This document shows, piece by piece, positions 1-12,653 of a stretch of 64,000 nt of DNA. Source of the DNA: Theocolax elegans (lineage: Eukaryota; Arthropoda; Insecta; Hymenoptera; Cerocephalidae); the NCBI GenBank assembly GCA_026168455.1, contig CM047430.1, forward strand, positions 9,928,848-9,992,847, written 5' to 3'. A program made the position numbers and the translations under genes. How positions within the stretch are numbered: the first letter of the stretch is position 1; the number at the start of each line of letters is the position of its first letter. The notes beneath the pieces are model-generated. The model had not been told where the DNA came from. It ran no database searches and was given only the letters and a program-made list of their open reading frames with translations.

Positions 1-720
1 GTCGTCGTCAACGGCACCATTGTTGTTGCGGGAACGGACGAGGCGTACACTACGAGACGATGCGGCAGCCATGTTACTCAAGCCGCACTCGAGTAAGGCC
101 GCGTACGCACCACAAGTGGGCCGTCGCGACGCATGCGCGCACACCGGCAATGCGTCGACGACGCCGAGGAGAGCAGAGCTCTTCCGATCGCCGTGATAGA
201 TACGTCGACGTGGACGAATCGAGAGTGCAGCGAGTGTGCGAAATTGTGCCGAGCATATTAAGCGAGAGCAGCGTAGCAACAAAGGTTGGTGCATCCTTAT
301 CTGTGCCTCCTTTGTTTTATTATAATCCATTCCGTGCTTCCTTACTGTGTGTGTGCGAGTTATCGCGGTTTCCCCCTTCTCCCTCCCCTTCTTCTTCGAG
401 CAGCTTGCGACCCGCGATCGCGTATCGTGGCCGCGCCGTCGGTCGACATTAAACTCGTCGCGGACGAGTAGCGCAAGTTCAGCCAACGATTCGCGATATT
501 GATTTACAAATTGAACTCGTGTAATCTGCAGTGAGCCGCATTTCGCTTTCCTAAATTCGCCCCCTCCCTGAGCCGATCGCAGCCGAGCTTGAGCCCGCGT
601 AAAGGACGAGACTGGCACCCGTAATTACATAAAGTAAAGCAGATAATAAATTAAGTTATTTTACATATTCCTTATTTTTATTATCCCCATCACCTGCACC
701 CTAATCCCCAGTGCAGCGTG
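1..720. other. GC- and CpG-rich block, possible LTR 3' part
   Basis: This block is much richer in G, C and CpG than the DNA after 720. Several frames are open for 60-130 codons, but their translations are Arg/Ser-rich and show no recognisable domain, so I do not call a gene. The right edge is sharp: an AT-rich stretch with AATAAATTAAG is followed by a C-rich run, then GTGACA, then ordinary AT-rich DNA. That resembles the 3' end of an LTR (ending in CA), but the left end is outside the window, so no terminal match or target duplication can be checked. A promoter/5'UTR CpG island is an equal alternative. Confidence 0.25.
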
Positions 721-1251
721 ACAATATCTATAGTATTGAATTAAAAATCTAAAAAATTCATAAGGATGGTTTAGAAAACAAGGAACAGCTTAATGCTTTA
801 ATTTAAAAAAAAATATCATTTTTTTTCTATCAATCAATAATTAGTCAAAAAAGGCATAAACTTTCAACCCGAACATCGTCATCAAATTGTGGAATTAAAA
901 ATCTGGAAAAAATTGAGTATATTATTTAATAAATCCCTAAAAGCATGGCGTTTAGGGTTCTTTTTTTTAAATTTTTTCATTTATAAAATTATTTAAAAAA
1001 TAACTATTTTCTGAGTTTGATATCGCCTCAAGAAGGAAAACTTCATTACGTAACCTCAGTATGTCTGATATCCATTCAGAAACAATTAAAAATTTACGCA
1101 ATATTGTAAAAAATCAAAAAGAAAGTATTGCATCCATACGAAATAGCTTTTCGTACGAAGAAACGGTTGCTAGTAATATATAAAAAGTGATTCACATCTT
1201 AGCCTAACAATTTGTAGGAACGCAAAAATGAATGTGTACGTCAATATATAT
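721..1251. other. AT-rich spacer with a short coding-like remnant
   Basis: Mostly AT-rich sequence with A and T homopolymers. From about 1027 to 1182 the plus strand has an open stretch of about 51 codons ending in TAA, with a hydrophilic, coiled-coil-like translation (it includes IHSETIKNLRNIVKNQKES). This looks like the remains of a coding sequence, possibly the coiled-coil region of a DNA-transposon protein, but it is too short to assign. Confidence 0.2.
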
Positions 1252-4200
1252 ATAGCATCCCCCGTCGCGGCTTCGCCCACTCTGTAATTGCATAGAACTC
1301 GAAATATTAGAAAATAGCATAAAGATAGGTTTACCATATTTCAGTTTTCATTGGTTTTAAATAATGTTTTTAAAGAACTTCACGGTAGACAATATGTTTT
1401 GTTTGTGAACTGTTTGGTAATAAAAGAAATTGATTTTCTGATGTACCTGTTCTTGACAAACTAACATACAATTGACCGTGTGAAAAACAATCAGATCGCA
1501 AATCAATCCCAACGTATTGAAATGTCTGACCTTGTGCCTTATTAATTGTAATAGCAAACGATACCTTAATTGGGAACTGAAGTCGCTTAAATTGAAAAGG
1601 TAAATCAGTAGGGATCATTGGTATGCGGGGTATAAGACCAATTTCTTCTGCCGCTTGGCCTGTAAGAATAGTCGCTTTAATAATATTATTTCGCATGGCT
1701 TTAATTTATAGCCGCGTACCATTACACAATTTTGGAGGATTTATATTGCGCAATAGTATTATTGGAACCCCGATTTTAAGTTGTAGGTTGTGTGGAAATC
1801 CAACTGGATTAAGAGAATTCAGAAATTCTTGTGGATAATGAACAGCATCTTCAGTATTGAAATTCAAATTATGAATAGATCTCCATATCGGTGATGATTT
1901 AAGACATGCCTTGATTATATCAGCTCTTGTCCCTCTAGGTATAACTGGCAAAGTTTGCCGAAAATCTACAGCAAAGACAATAGTTAAACCGCCCATCAAC
2001 TTATCACACGATCTAAGATCTCTGAGAGTTTGATCGATTGCTTTAACATGAGCTCGATGAATCATAGTACATTCGTCCCATACGATAAGTTTTGTATCTT
2101 GAAAGATTTTACCAAGAGGACCATTTTTACGGGTAGAACAAACTAGTTCTTGGTCACATGAGACATTCAAGGGTAGTTTGAAAGATGAGTAAGCTGTTCT
2201 ACCACCAGCTAGAAGCGTTGGGGCATTACCTGATGATGCTACACTAATAGCTAAGCTACTAGTTGTACGAACGTATGCAAGAAGTAGATTCATTAGAAAA
2301 GTTTTGCCAGTGCCTCCAGGAGCATCTAAAAAAAAATTTCTTTTCTATCACTATTCACATTTTGCGTAATAGAATCATATGCTTGACGCTGATCGGGTAC
2401 TAATTTGGGAAGATTAATATTAATGTACTCTTAAAGGTCATTAATATTAGAATTTCGGTACATTAAATCATAAGGGTTTTCATTATCTAACTCGCTACGA
2501 ATTGGCGTTGGTAAGCCGAAATCACATAAGTACCTTTCACCCAGACTAACAACCATGCAATAAGACCTCTATTAAAAATATCTTCAGAATAAGTAATGGA
2601 GTCATCATTGTTGCGACATCTAGCTTGGTATAAAATATCTTCACAGAAATCTTTTTTAAATGAGTCCCATAAAATAAGTGGTTGAGAAGGATTGCAAAAT
2701 ACTAAAATAATAGCAAATAAATCTCTCAATTTGGATGGAATTTGAGAAATAGAAGCATCTGCAATAGTGTCTTTCCAATGATTATCATTTTCTAGAAGAC
2801 CTAATGCATTGCAAGCTGCTTTGAACGTTGGATAAATAACACCATTAACAGTCCGTAAATAATTAAATGAGGTTGGTCCTTGAACGTGATGTAAAAGCAT
2901 ACGTAGATGAAAACATTCACTTTGATTAGGATGAATCGTATACACTCTACCGAGAGCTGTATCTTTTTTGATACCAGGAAAGCCATCGACATCCAATCCA
3001 CGTTTCCTTCTAGAGAATTTATTATTACTCCAAGTATAATAAGTTAGAACTTCAGAATACAAAAGTGTTTTGGCAAAGTCATCTGATTGACAGAGACTGG
3101 AAAAAGCAATGAGAGTAGTTTTACGCGGATGGTCAAGAACATCATGCAAGTCTTCAGACAAATAAACACGTTGGTTATTTTCTAAATGAACAGCTAAATG
3201 GAGCATGGTAGGAAATCGTTCGTGGATAGAAAAATCAAAAAATCGCCACGTTGTTTCAGAAGTGCATATGTAATGACCATGAATGTAGCAATCCAATTCA
3301 TCTGCGTTATTTTTAATAGAAAATGTTGCTGAATCTACTCATTTAGTAATATATGTACAAACATACTTAATAGCTCGTACTGAATTGCAAAATTCTGAAT
3401 TAATGTGGGCATTAAAAGTTCGTAATACGTATGCACTATAGGGGACAACCCATCTGTTATCAATATCAATGGTAGTACCGCGTATATTTACAGTAGCCGT
3501 GCATCCTTCATCTTCAGGTTTCCTTCTACGATAGGTTGGATATCCATCATCACCAGTCTGTGTCTCTGATACGAATGAGCAAGGATATTTTTTAGTACAC
3601 TTGCCATCTTTCATGCAACGTGACGATGGGTTAAATCACCGCAGAGTCCGTGAATCATATTTTTATAAACAGTATCGAACAATAATGGATCCTCTTCTTT
3701 ATTAGGAAGTTCAGCAGAAATAATGAGATCTATTTCGTCAGGTTGAATTTTAATATCTAACCACGAAAGTAAATGAGCGTGTGGTAAACCTCGCTTTTGC
3801 TACTCCACACTATATGCATAACAGTTTACTTTACCAAAAACTTTTTTTTTCGTTACTTCATCCATAAACTTTTTTAGCTTAAGGTGAAATACTCGAGAGA
3901 CAATGTCATGTCTATCAGATAATCTTTGTCCAGGAAAAAGTTCATTTTTTATTTCTGGCCAGTTAGGGTTGCAAGTAAAAGTAATAAACAAATCTGGTCT
4001 TCCAAATTTACGCACGTAAGTCATGGCATCTTGTGTTTTTTCAATATTAGCAGCTTGAATATCGGCATCTTGATTAATTGCATCTCTTAAATGTATATAT
4101 TCATCAGCATGTAATTTTTTTTATTGTGTCGAATATAATTTAATCGCTCAGTAATCATTTTTGCCATCATGTCCACACAGTACTGATTAAAAAGATTTTT

Positions 4201-6030
4201 AAAATAATGTATATAGTTTTCAGAATTTGTTTTAATCATAAGCCTGTAAGCGTAAAATTGCATGCAAGAAACAGTTTTATTTTGGCGATTATTAGGGTGA
4301 GACTGTTGAATTGTAAGATAATACCCATCTCCTCTAGGAAACATAAGAGGATATTGAAGAGGATCATAAGAACGGTGAAGCTCTGATACTCGTTGTATTT
4401 GATTATTTCGACAATGCAGAACAATATCTCTTGGACCTTTATCTTCGTCTACCAATAGTACAGCAACTTCGTTAACCACTGGAGCATTATAGCGACCTCG
4501 ATGTTGATTTGTAGGCACACGATCAAAATGAATTATTAATTTGAAATCGTCGTTTGAACTTAATGTTTTTTCTAAATTATACTTAAAACTTCTAATTAAA
4601 TTATTATTAAGATGAAAAACATTCTGTAAGATTTCAATTAATTCTCTACTTAAATTTGGAACAATATTCGATCGAAGTGATAACTGATCAGCATCGGAAA
4701 GAAAGTATATTTGTAAAAATTTGGGATTATTTTTAGCCGCCGCCGGTAAACTTCCTATGCTATGGTAAACTTGGCCTTGGATTTTAAAAGTTGGCATAAA
4801 ATTCTCTTCCACAACTTGTTTCGCTCCAAAAGAAGTTATTTGAAACAAAGTATTATATTTTCTAGCATTATCAAGAAAATGTTTTGATTGTGGATGCAAT
4901 CCTAAAATTAAATCAGGCGCTTCATCTTTCCATTTCTTAGCACAACAATGAGTACATATTTTATCTATTGCACCAATTTTTACATTTTCTAAATCAATAT
5001 AATTAATATGAGCATCATATTCAAATGCAGCCCTAGGCGTACAAATACGTCTATTGTACATAGAACGAATACGCTGATCATCGAGTCGTTGTAATCGCCT
5101 GACTGATGATTCGCGATGTTTTTGAGAAGAAGTTTGTAAACGTTGTTGTAATAAACGCATTTCTCTGATTGGGCTTATATTGCGTTCTCGATTATTAGCA
5201 GATGGTGCTCTTAATTGTGACAGTCGAGCTTCACGCTCATCGAAGGTTTCATTCGTTCGAACATAGCCATACGCCTGGCATTGTATGTTTTCCGAGATAA
5301 ATTAGATTTCGGCATTGTACACAAAATATATGTATCTTCTATACAAATAAATTAAGAATCAATAGTAAGTCAATAATAAGAATAATTAAGAATTACAAAT
5401 AAGAAGCAATATTAAAATTTACGAATAAAACCCTAAAGACAATGTGTGGTGATCTCAATGGTAGACACAATTGTCTAACATAAGACTCAAAGGCACCAAG
5501 TTTAAAAAACTTGACATTTTAGTAGCTGTAAATTATTCACTAGTAGCATGAACGGCGCAACGGTCGATCGCCACTTTGTAAAGTTTTAAGTGACACAACA
5601 ATTAATAGGCAAATGTTTTTGATAAATCAAACAAATAATTTAACGAAAAATGGAACTCGTTAATTCAATAATTAGAATCCAACGAAAGCTTAACGTTTAC
5701 GAAAAATAAATTTTTATCGTAAAACTCAGATGACTCGAACGACCGAGCCCGGCTGATATATATGTACTAAGTAGCGATAAATTTGTCGCGTGCAGCACCA
5801 GACCGTCAGCCACCTATCGGCCATCGCCTGAACTTATCGTGCATCCTGTAAGTGTAAAAACTTTTATTTTTTTAACAATGAAGCAAAACGATTTTTTTAT
5901 AAAATATAGCCTATGACACTTCATAGTACATAAAGAAACTACAGTTAAAATTTCGTTACAATCGATTGTGTACTTTTTGAGATTTTTGCGCACATACAAA
6001 CAAACACTTCCTCTTTATATAATAGTAAGA
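1252..6030 (-). mobile_element. Decayed autonomous Helitron (Helitron-1)
   Basis: A rolling-circle transposon read on the minus strand. Its 5' end at 6030 starts TCTTACTATTATATAAAGAG, nearly identical to the 5' end of the second Helitron at 40072, which defines the terminus independently. It encodes one Rep/helicase polypeptide, now broken. The 3' end is less certain: on the minus strand a GC-rich GGCGAAGCC hairpin is followed by GGGGATGCTAT and a TA run near 1252. This resembles a Helitron 3' end but carries CTAT rather than the usual CTAG. Confidence 0.8.
1370..5315 (-). pseudogene. Helitron Rep-endonuclease/Pif1-like helicase, broken
   Basis: The family protein nicks and joins DNA through an HUH/Tyr Rep domain and unwinds it with a Pif1-type helicase. 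The start is taken as the ATG at 5315 (MPKSNLSRK). Visible in order: a basic N-terminus; a zinc-finger-like region (KICTHCCAKKW); Rep motif 1 (GRPDLFITFTCNPNWPEI); the HUH motif (QKRGLPHAHLL, about 3780); the tyrosine motif (IKYVCTYITK); helicase motif I (PGGTGKTF, about 2310); Walker B (IVWDEC); and motif VI at the C-terminus. Lesions: TAG replaces Trp just before the HUH motif, TGA follows the tyrosine motif, there is a frameshift at an A9 run just before Walker A (about 2330), and a helicase stretch is deleted near 1860 relative to Helitron-2. It cannot make a full protein as read. Confidence 0.9.
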
Positions 6031-7640
6031 TAAGATAAGATTAATATTAATTATCCAGAAAATTTGTATGAGGCAGAAGTATATTCCACGTGGTGTAATG
6101 CGCGGGATACTACATCACAAACTAATAATACTTGAAATATATCAGTTTTCAAATAAGGCACACAACCAATATGAGGTTAAAATTCTTTGTTTTAAAGCCA
6201 AGGATCATATTCTATTATTATTATGCAATTATATTGAACGGCGCAATTAAAAAATACATAAAAATTCCAGGTTTTTTCAATTAGTTTGCTGAAAAAAGTA
6301 ACTGCTTTCGTACTTGTAAGGAAATATTAACTGTGCCGTTTTAGCACTTTCCTCAAAATTAACAAATGTTTCATTGGCCGTACAACAAACAAATTAAGCC
6401 CAAATACAATGATGTATCTCTTTAGGAAACCAAGTTACAGACTTTAAAAAATAACATGTTTCAATAACAAATAACGGGTGAAAATGGAGACGCCGATCTA
6501 AAACTATTTGATGTATAAATTATATACACCATGCGAGAGCGAACACTGTTATGAGGAAAAGCACATAGATTTAAAAGGTAAATTAATATATTATCGTGAT
6601 CTCATATTTGGATACGTTTTATGCAAGGATCATGCCTACTGAAAAAACTCAGGTGCGAAAACATTTGAGAAATCACCTGAGAAAATCTTAAGTAACGAAA
6701 ATGAGAGAAAAACTTTCTAAGTTTTATTAAAAAATAGTGTTTTAAAGAATGTGTTATTTCATGATATAAAATAACGTTTGAGTTGGAAATAGTGGCAACT
6801 AGTGCGACGTTTCTATCCACAGATGATGATTCTCGTCTCTTATATGTCTATCCTTTGAAAAAAAAATACAAAAACACAAAAAATCCATTTTTATAAGTTT
6901 ATTTATAATGAAATAATAACATTAAACAATCATGATATTAAGTTTATAAAATATAAAGAAATAAGAACTTATCAAATCAACAGAGCAGCCACGGTTGAAT
7001 AACCATCACTATTTCCCTCATAGCGTCTTTGAAAATCACGTGTATATGTTCAACATTGCCCTTTTCAGGTACTACGTTCATCAATGATGAAATTACGAAA
7101 TCCGTTAATATAACGGTAAACTGATTACTAAGACAAATTATAACGGCAAACATTTCACGTTGCGCGAGAGCTCACGAAAATGTTAGATATTAAGCTGAAG
7201 CTGCCAAAAGCCAAAATCAAGATGATTGATTTTTTGGGATGAAAAACAAACCGACTTCAGTTTGACATATAACTTTTTCAAGAGCTCTCGCACAAGACAG
7301 TTTATCGCTAATTTCGTCACGGATATTGTAATTTTATCGTTAAGGGGGTGGCATACCCGGTGGGTTACTGACCGAGCAAAAAAAGACGATTATTGCATTT
7401 ATTTAAAAAAATATGTAATTTAATGCAAAACCCAAATACAGAAGCACTAGGTAATAAAATAATAAGTAATTCTACGAAGTTCCAGGTCAATACGATAAAG
7501 ACACCCTAAAAAATTTCTGCACCGAAAAATCAGAGATAATCGTAATTTTTCTGTAAAACTAACAAATTTTTCTCATACTATCATCATATAAGATTTTTCA
7601 GTAAGGGTGTTTATTATAAGTGTTCAAATGGCTAAATAAT
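6031..7640. other. AT-rich stretch, no gene seen
   Basis: About 1.6 kb of AT-rich sequence on the 5' side of Helitron-1. Open frames reach only 60-72 codons and have no recognisable composition or motif. A TAAGATAAGATTAA run lies at the Helitron boundary. The only structure I see is the small inverted-repeat candidate at about 7500-7614. Confidence 0.5.
7500..7614. repeat. Small terminal-inverted-repeat candidate
   Basis: The segment begins ACACCCT and ends AGGGTGT. Just inside lie GAAAAATC and its complement GATTTTTC. The total is about 115 bp and AT-rich, as expected of a tiny MITE. No second copy was seen in the window and the target duplication is unclear, so this is weak. Confidence 0.25.
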
Positions 7641-8025
7641 GCTAAGATTATCAAATTAAACGTACGATGCACACACACACTTTAGGGAAAGCTGGAAATT
7701 GACAGGAGCAGGGCACTAGGCTCACCTTACACTCAGGAACCCGCCGTGGCTCCTAACACTCCACGAGGCAAAACTAATTAACATAGTGAACTTTGGACGA
7801 AGAAAAGAAGAACGCTTTTACGTGTCTCGAGTTAAGCCGCCCTATCTTCTCGCAATCCCGATCGTGAGTGCCTTGTCGAGTCATGCTCATGGTACACGAA
7901 ACCGATGCGCGAGAATCTGCGCGAGAGACGCTGCGCACACGCATCGTAATACTCACGAGTACGTCGCGGTTCTCTCGTCGCGCCAGTGTCGGTTGTGTTT
8001 ACATCTTGCTTTTCGTTTCACTCTT

Positions 8026-8085
<60 letters not shown>

Positions 8086-8390
8086 GGTGAGTACAACACA
8101 GTTGATTTTTCGCTCTGTCCTCAATTACACGTGTAACTCACTCAGCTGCCTCGAGTTTTTTTACAGCGGAGGTGGATAGGACGCTCACCGACTGCAGCGT
8201 CTATTTTTACAAATAGTTTTGCTTTGCTGCGGCCGGCAGTCCTATAAAAAATAGATTTGCAATCCGGCAATTTTTCGAGGTTAACTGCGAGAGGGAATTT
8301 GCGACTCAACCGGGAGCAGTTCTCACAACATAAGTCGGCTGTAGCAGCATTTTCGCTCATCTACCTGTGACCTTCTCTGGCGGACGTTGA
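7641..8390 (+). other. Probable LINE 5' UTR/promoter region with CT microsatellite
   Basis: This region lies directly upstream of the LINE ORF1. It contains a CpG-rich part (about 7850-8000), a (CT)n run at about 8030-8082 and a further GC-rich leader. The rise in CpG and the absence of stops in the leader just before ORF1 suggest the 5' untranslated and promoter region of the LINE. The exact 5' end of the element could not be fixed because no second full copy is present. The Ser/Leu-rich frames across the CT run are products of the microsatellite. Confidence 0.4.
8030..8082. repeat. (CT)n microsatellite
   Basis: An almost uninterrupted CT dinucleotide run, ending just before TTCCGGTGAGTAC. 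Confidence 0.9.
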
Positions 8391-9579
8391 TTGGCAGCAA
8401 TGGCATCGCGCGGCTGCTTCGTATGTGGCGTACGTCTTACGAGGAAAGACTATACTGAGGTATGCCCGGAGTGTAGCAAAATTTCCCACTTTCACTGCGT
8501 GGATGTTCTGTCTGGCTCTTCTGAGCGCCGCTGTTGTGAGCTGGCGAAAGTGAAAGCGCTAGTCGTGGCTCCTACTGATGCGAGGGCGCCACCGCCTGGG
8601 TTGCCACGACAAGCTTGGGAGAACTGCGCTACCGAGCCAGTAGCCACGCCCATATCGACTCCTTCCACTGCTAAGCGCGTGGCCTCGCCTCCGTCGCCAT
8701 CATCGTCGCAGGTTGCTAAGCAACCTCGCGGCGCCACGCCCAATGAGTGTCTCTCCGGCCTACCCGCACAGTCGACCGTTCCCGTAGATATGGCCGCGTT
8801 CCTTTCTGAACTCGCATGCCGCTTGGAGTCAAAACTCGATAATTCGGTCTCGCGCATCGAGTCATCAGTTCAGGGCTTAACAAACGAGATTCGGGAACTA
8901 AATTCCTGAGTCTCACTACTAGAGGCAGAGACTGAAGAAAAGTTTTTGGGTATCTCGAGTCGTTTGGGTGCCTTGGAGTGCGCGAACGATGCTTTGCGTG
9001 GTCAACTTGAAGCGGCGAAAAATAATTGCGTGGGGAGTACCACGGAGCCGGTCAATGACACATGCGAGGTTTTGATACTCGGTATTCCGGCTAATCTAGA
9101 GATTTCAGAGGGAGAGGCCGTCGGAAAAATCTTATCAATTATCAAACTCCCCCGGGCTAATTCGCACGTAGTAGAAACCAGGCCATGGCTTGCCCGTAAT
9201 GGAACTAATAGTCAACCCGAGCGTACATCATCATCGCTAAATGGAACCAACGCCGGTAACGGTATTGTAATTAGATTTTCTTCTCCCTCTATCAGGGATC
9301 TTTCTTGAGAGAGCCCGTCTTTTGAAGGGAGTTACGGCGGAGTCTCTCTTCGGTGCGAGTGGTGCGACCTCAATATTTCTGCGTGCGTTATGGCCCAAAA
9401 AATTACATGTATTATTGTCTAAGGCTATTCGTCATTCGTCCGACTTAGGCTATGCGAGGCCTATAGTCAAAAATCTTAATGTTTTTATGCGAAAAACCAA
9501 GGGAGGGCAGCTTATTCCTATACATAATGAATCGGACATCCTTAATCTTCCGTCATCTAATTCCTCATCGTCGAAATGA
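8391..9579 (+). pseudogene. LINE ORF1 (Cys-rich, gag-like), interrupted
   Basis: ORF1 proteins of this LINE group bind the element RNA. The N-terminus (from the ATG at 8391 or the one at 8400) has a Cys/His-rich zinc-finger-like segment: CFVCGVRL, then VCPECSKISHFHC, resembling a PHD/RING-type finger. A Pro/Ser/Thr-rich linker follows (about residues 60-130), then a coiled-coil-like region. An in-frame TGA (8907-8909) splits it, and the same frame continues to about 9308. There an extra T near 9302 shifts the frame: the text reads on as LERARLLKGV in the frame that ends at 9579. That tail (LGYARPIVKNLNVFMRKTK) has a counterpart in the deleted LINE copy at 43.1 kb, which confirms it belongs to the element. 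Confidence 0.8.
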
Positions 9580-12500
9580 GGGTCGGCGGGCCAGGCCTCA
9601 TCCCTTACTAACACTACATTTTCCATCTTTCATGCTAATATAAACCGTTTAAAAACGCATTTCTCATCTGTCGAATCACTTATTGCTCCTTCAAATCACG
9701 ATATCATTTCCTTTTCAGAGACCTTTCTCAAGGACTATGACTCATCCGATATATTGGGCCTTCCAAACTACACATTATATAGATTGGATCGGGTTGGAAA
9801 GGAGGGGGGGGGGGTGTGGCGGCTTACATTAAGAATAACCTTGATGTTAAGTTAGTCGCCCACTCGGATCCTGTTTTTTCCAACTCTCCCGAGTTTATGA
9901 TCTTTCAGATTTATGGTTGTTCCAGTTCGATATTGTTTTGTGTGGTTTACCGAAGGCCCACAGCGGCGTACCCATTCGAATTTTTTAACTACGTATCAAA
10001 GTTTTTACACACATGCGACCAAGTAATAATCACCGGTGACTTTAATATCAATATGGGCAAAAAGGATGGGTCGTCTGCTATGTTGGAATCTTACTTAGAG
10101 TCATTAGACCTTTTTCTAATCGAATCGGAACCTACTCATCATACTCACACAGCTAATACTTCATCGCACACATGGCTCGATTTATTTATTGTTCGAAACC
10201 CTCCGCCAGTTCATAAGTATACGAAATCACTCGTGCCCTTTGCAGCAGGGCATGACTCTATTATTCTAGAATTAGACATTGGTAAACCGCAACTGAAACC
10301 AAAAAGGTTTTGGTCGCGCAACTTTGCGCTCATCGATCTGGCGGAGGCAGCTGCATTGTTTTCGGATACTTTTGATCGAGCTTCATTCCATCATAACACT
10401 TCTATCTTGTCATCTTGTCAATCATCTACGCGCATGTCGCATGTCACGCCTGGCCGCGCGTTCTCTCCTTCTCCATCTCCCTCAAATTCCTTGTTACAGT
10501 CTAACTCGTTGTCACTCTCTACGTCACCTATCTTTATAAATGACCTCCTCTCCAACCTTGGCAATTCCATCTTGTCTACTTTTAATTCACTAGCTCCGGC
10601 AAAACTCACCACCATTAAATATTCTAACAAACCATGGATCACCCCACTCATTAAACAAAACATTAAGGCTCGAAACATGGCTTACAAGAGATACTTGACC
10701 TCGGGACTGAGCTCTGATTACCACATTTTTAAAGACCTTCGTAGATTGGTTAAAAACTCCTTAGACTCGAGTAAATTTACCTTCTATAACCAGAAAATAA
10801 AGTCTGCCGCCAATTCATCTGGTCTGTGGAGGGAGCTCAGGAACATGGGTCTTGTATCTAAACCAGCTCAGTCGCCTCTTAGTTTATTTTCACTTGATCA
10901 GCTTAATACTCATTACGCCTCCATCTCATATTCACCCTCTCACCTCACATTGGATCATCTTCAGTCACTCATCACATCTCAGGACATCTTACCCGCCAAT
11001 TATCCCACAACTTCATTTAATTTCGTTCCTGTCACTACTCATAAGGTGCTTTCTACCATATCCAGGGCTTCCTCCAAGGCTATAGGCTACGACGGGATCT
11101 CGGTTCCCATGCTTAAATGCTTGGCACCCCAGATAGCTCCGCACCTGGCTGACCTGTTCAATTACTCTCTTTCATTTGGTTTCTTTCCAGAGCCCTGGAC
11201 TAAATCCTTGCTTTTTCCTCTGGCTAAGTCGAGCAGGGTGATCTCGCCGTCTGATACCAGGCCCATTGCTAAGCTCTGCGAAATTTCCAAAATCCTCGAG
11301 AAGCTTGTCCATGAACAACTTACAGATTTTATTAACTCTAATAACCTAATAATTGAGAGACAAGCAGGCTTTCGCAGGGGGCACAGTACCCAGACGGCGC
11401 TGATTGGGGTGTTGGATGATGTTAGAAGAGCGATTGACAAGCGCATGATTACCATCCTCATCCTGTTCGACTTTTCCAAGGCGTTCGATTCAGTGCCGCA
11501 CGATATTTTGTTACGTAAACTACGTGCGCTGGGATGTTCGGACGTAGTGCTAACCTGGTTCTTTCACTACCTTGTGGGCCGTTCGCAGGCGGTGGTGGAC
11601 GAGCTGGGGAACACCTCGGCCTGGCTTGATACGTCCAGGGGAGTTCCACAGGGCAGTGTCCTTGGCCCTCTGTTGTTTTCTATTTTTATAAATGACCTGC
11701 CGAGTGTTTTAAGACATTCTAACCATATGATTTTTGCGGATGACACCCAGATCTATCACTCCTTTTACCCGGCAGATCTCGCTCAGGGAGTTCTCAGAAT
11801 TTCGGAGGATGCCAACGCGGTGGAAGAATGGGCGAGATCAAATGGGCTTAGTTTAAACGTGAAAAAGACAAAGGTGATGATCTTGGGGAGTCAGGCCTAC
11901 ACTTCGCGCATTCAACTAGACTCTGCTCCTAAGGTTAGAATTGGAGATAACTTACTGTTTTATGAGCAACAAGTTAAATCATTGGGCATTTGGATAACTC
12001 CAACCCTGGATTGGTCTCGCCAGGTTGCGTCGGTCTCTCAGCGCGTACATGGAGTTCTCCACTCCTTAAGATTCTTTCGGCGAGCACTCTCGCGCCAGAA
12101 CCGTAAACATCTAGTCGAGTCGCTTGTTCTCCCACACTTTGATTATGCGTGCGCAGTCTTCCATGATTTAGATGCGACCAGGAATTTGCGACTCCAAAGA
12201 CTTTTGAACGCCTGTGTTCGCTTTGTGTGGGGGAACATACCCTGGCGCGAGCATGTGACACCTTACCGTCTGAGGCTAGGATGGCTGTCGGTTGAGCTCA
12301 GGAGATCCCTCTTTATTGGTTGTAGCGCCTATAATATCATCTCACACAATTCCCCGTCCTATATTGCACGCCATTTCATTATACGCGATTCCTCATTTTC
12401 ATCCCGCTCATCCTCTCGCCACTCACCCTTATCCCTCTTTTATCTCCCTCCCAGAACCGAAGCCCTTAACAACTCCTTCATAATCACTGCCTCTCGCCTC

Positions 12501-12653
12501 ATAAATCATTTACCCTTCACTGACTTCAACCTGCACCTTTTCACTTCCTTTAAAACGTCATTAATTTCCTATCTTACTGAGCTTGACCGACGGGCCTGGG
12601 AATCGAGGGTGTTGGCTGAGGATATAGTTTGCCCTCCCTTGCCTGAGGTGTAG
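9580..12653 (+). pseudogene. LINE ORF2: AP endonuclease + reverse transcriptase, one frameshift
   Basis: The protein nicks target DNA and primes reverse transcription there. The endonuclease starts right after the ORF1 stop (IFHANINRL, then ISFSETFL) and continues as GGVAAYIKNN, VVYRRP, VIITGDFNINM, TWLDLFIV and GHDSIILEL. The RT follows: RPIAKLCEISKILEKLV, AGFRRGHSTQTALI, ILFDFSKAFDSVPHD, GVPQGSVLGPLLF and the catalytic IFADDTQIY (about residue 640 counted from 9816). The C-terminus is open to 12653. The only break I found is in an 11-G run at 9804-9814, which separates the N-terminal endonuclease frame from the rest; the GTG at 9816 is just where the long frame resumes. Homopolymer length is error-prone, so ORF2 may be intact in the real genome. 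Confidence 0.88.

Noticed and set aside
60..452. 130-codon open frame at the window start
   Set aside because: Arg/Ser/Pro-rich, overlapped by an antisense frame, no domain; explained by high GC content.
7786..8179. Ser/Leu-repeat proteins of 103-116 codons
   Set aside because: They are translations of the (CT)n microsatellite.
10324..12483. Secondary frames of 60-105 codons on both strands
   Set aside because: Shadows of the LINE ORF2 reading frame.
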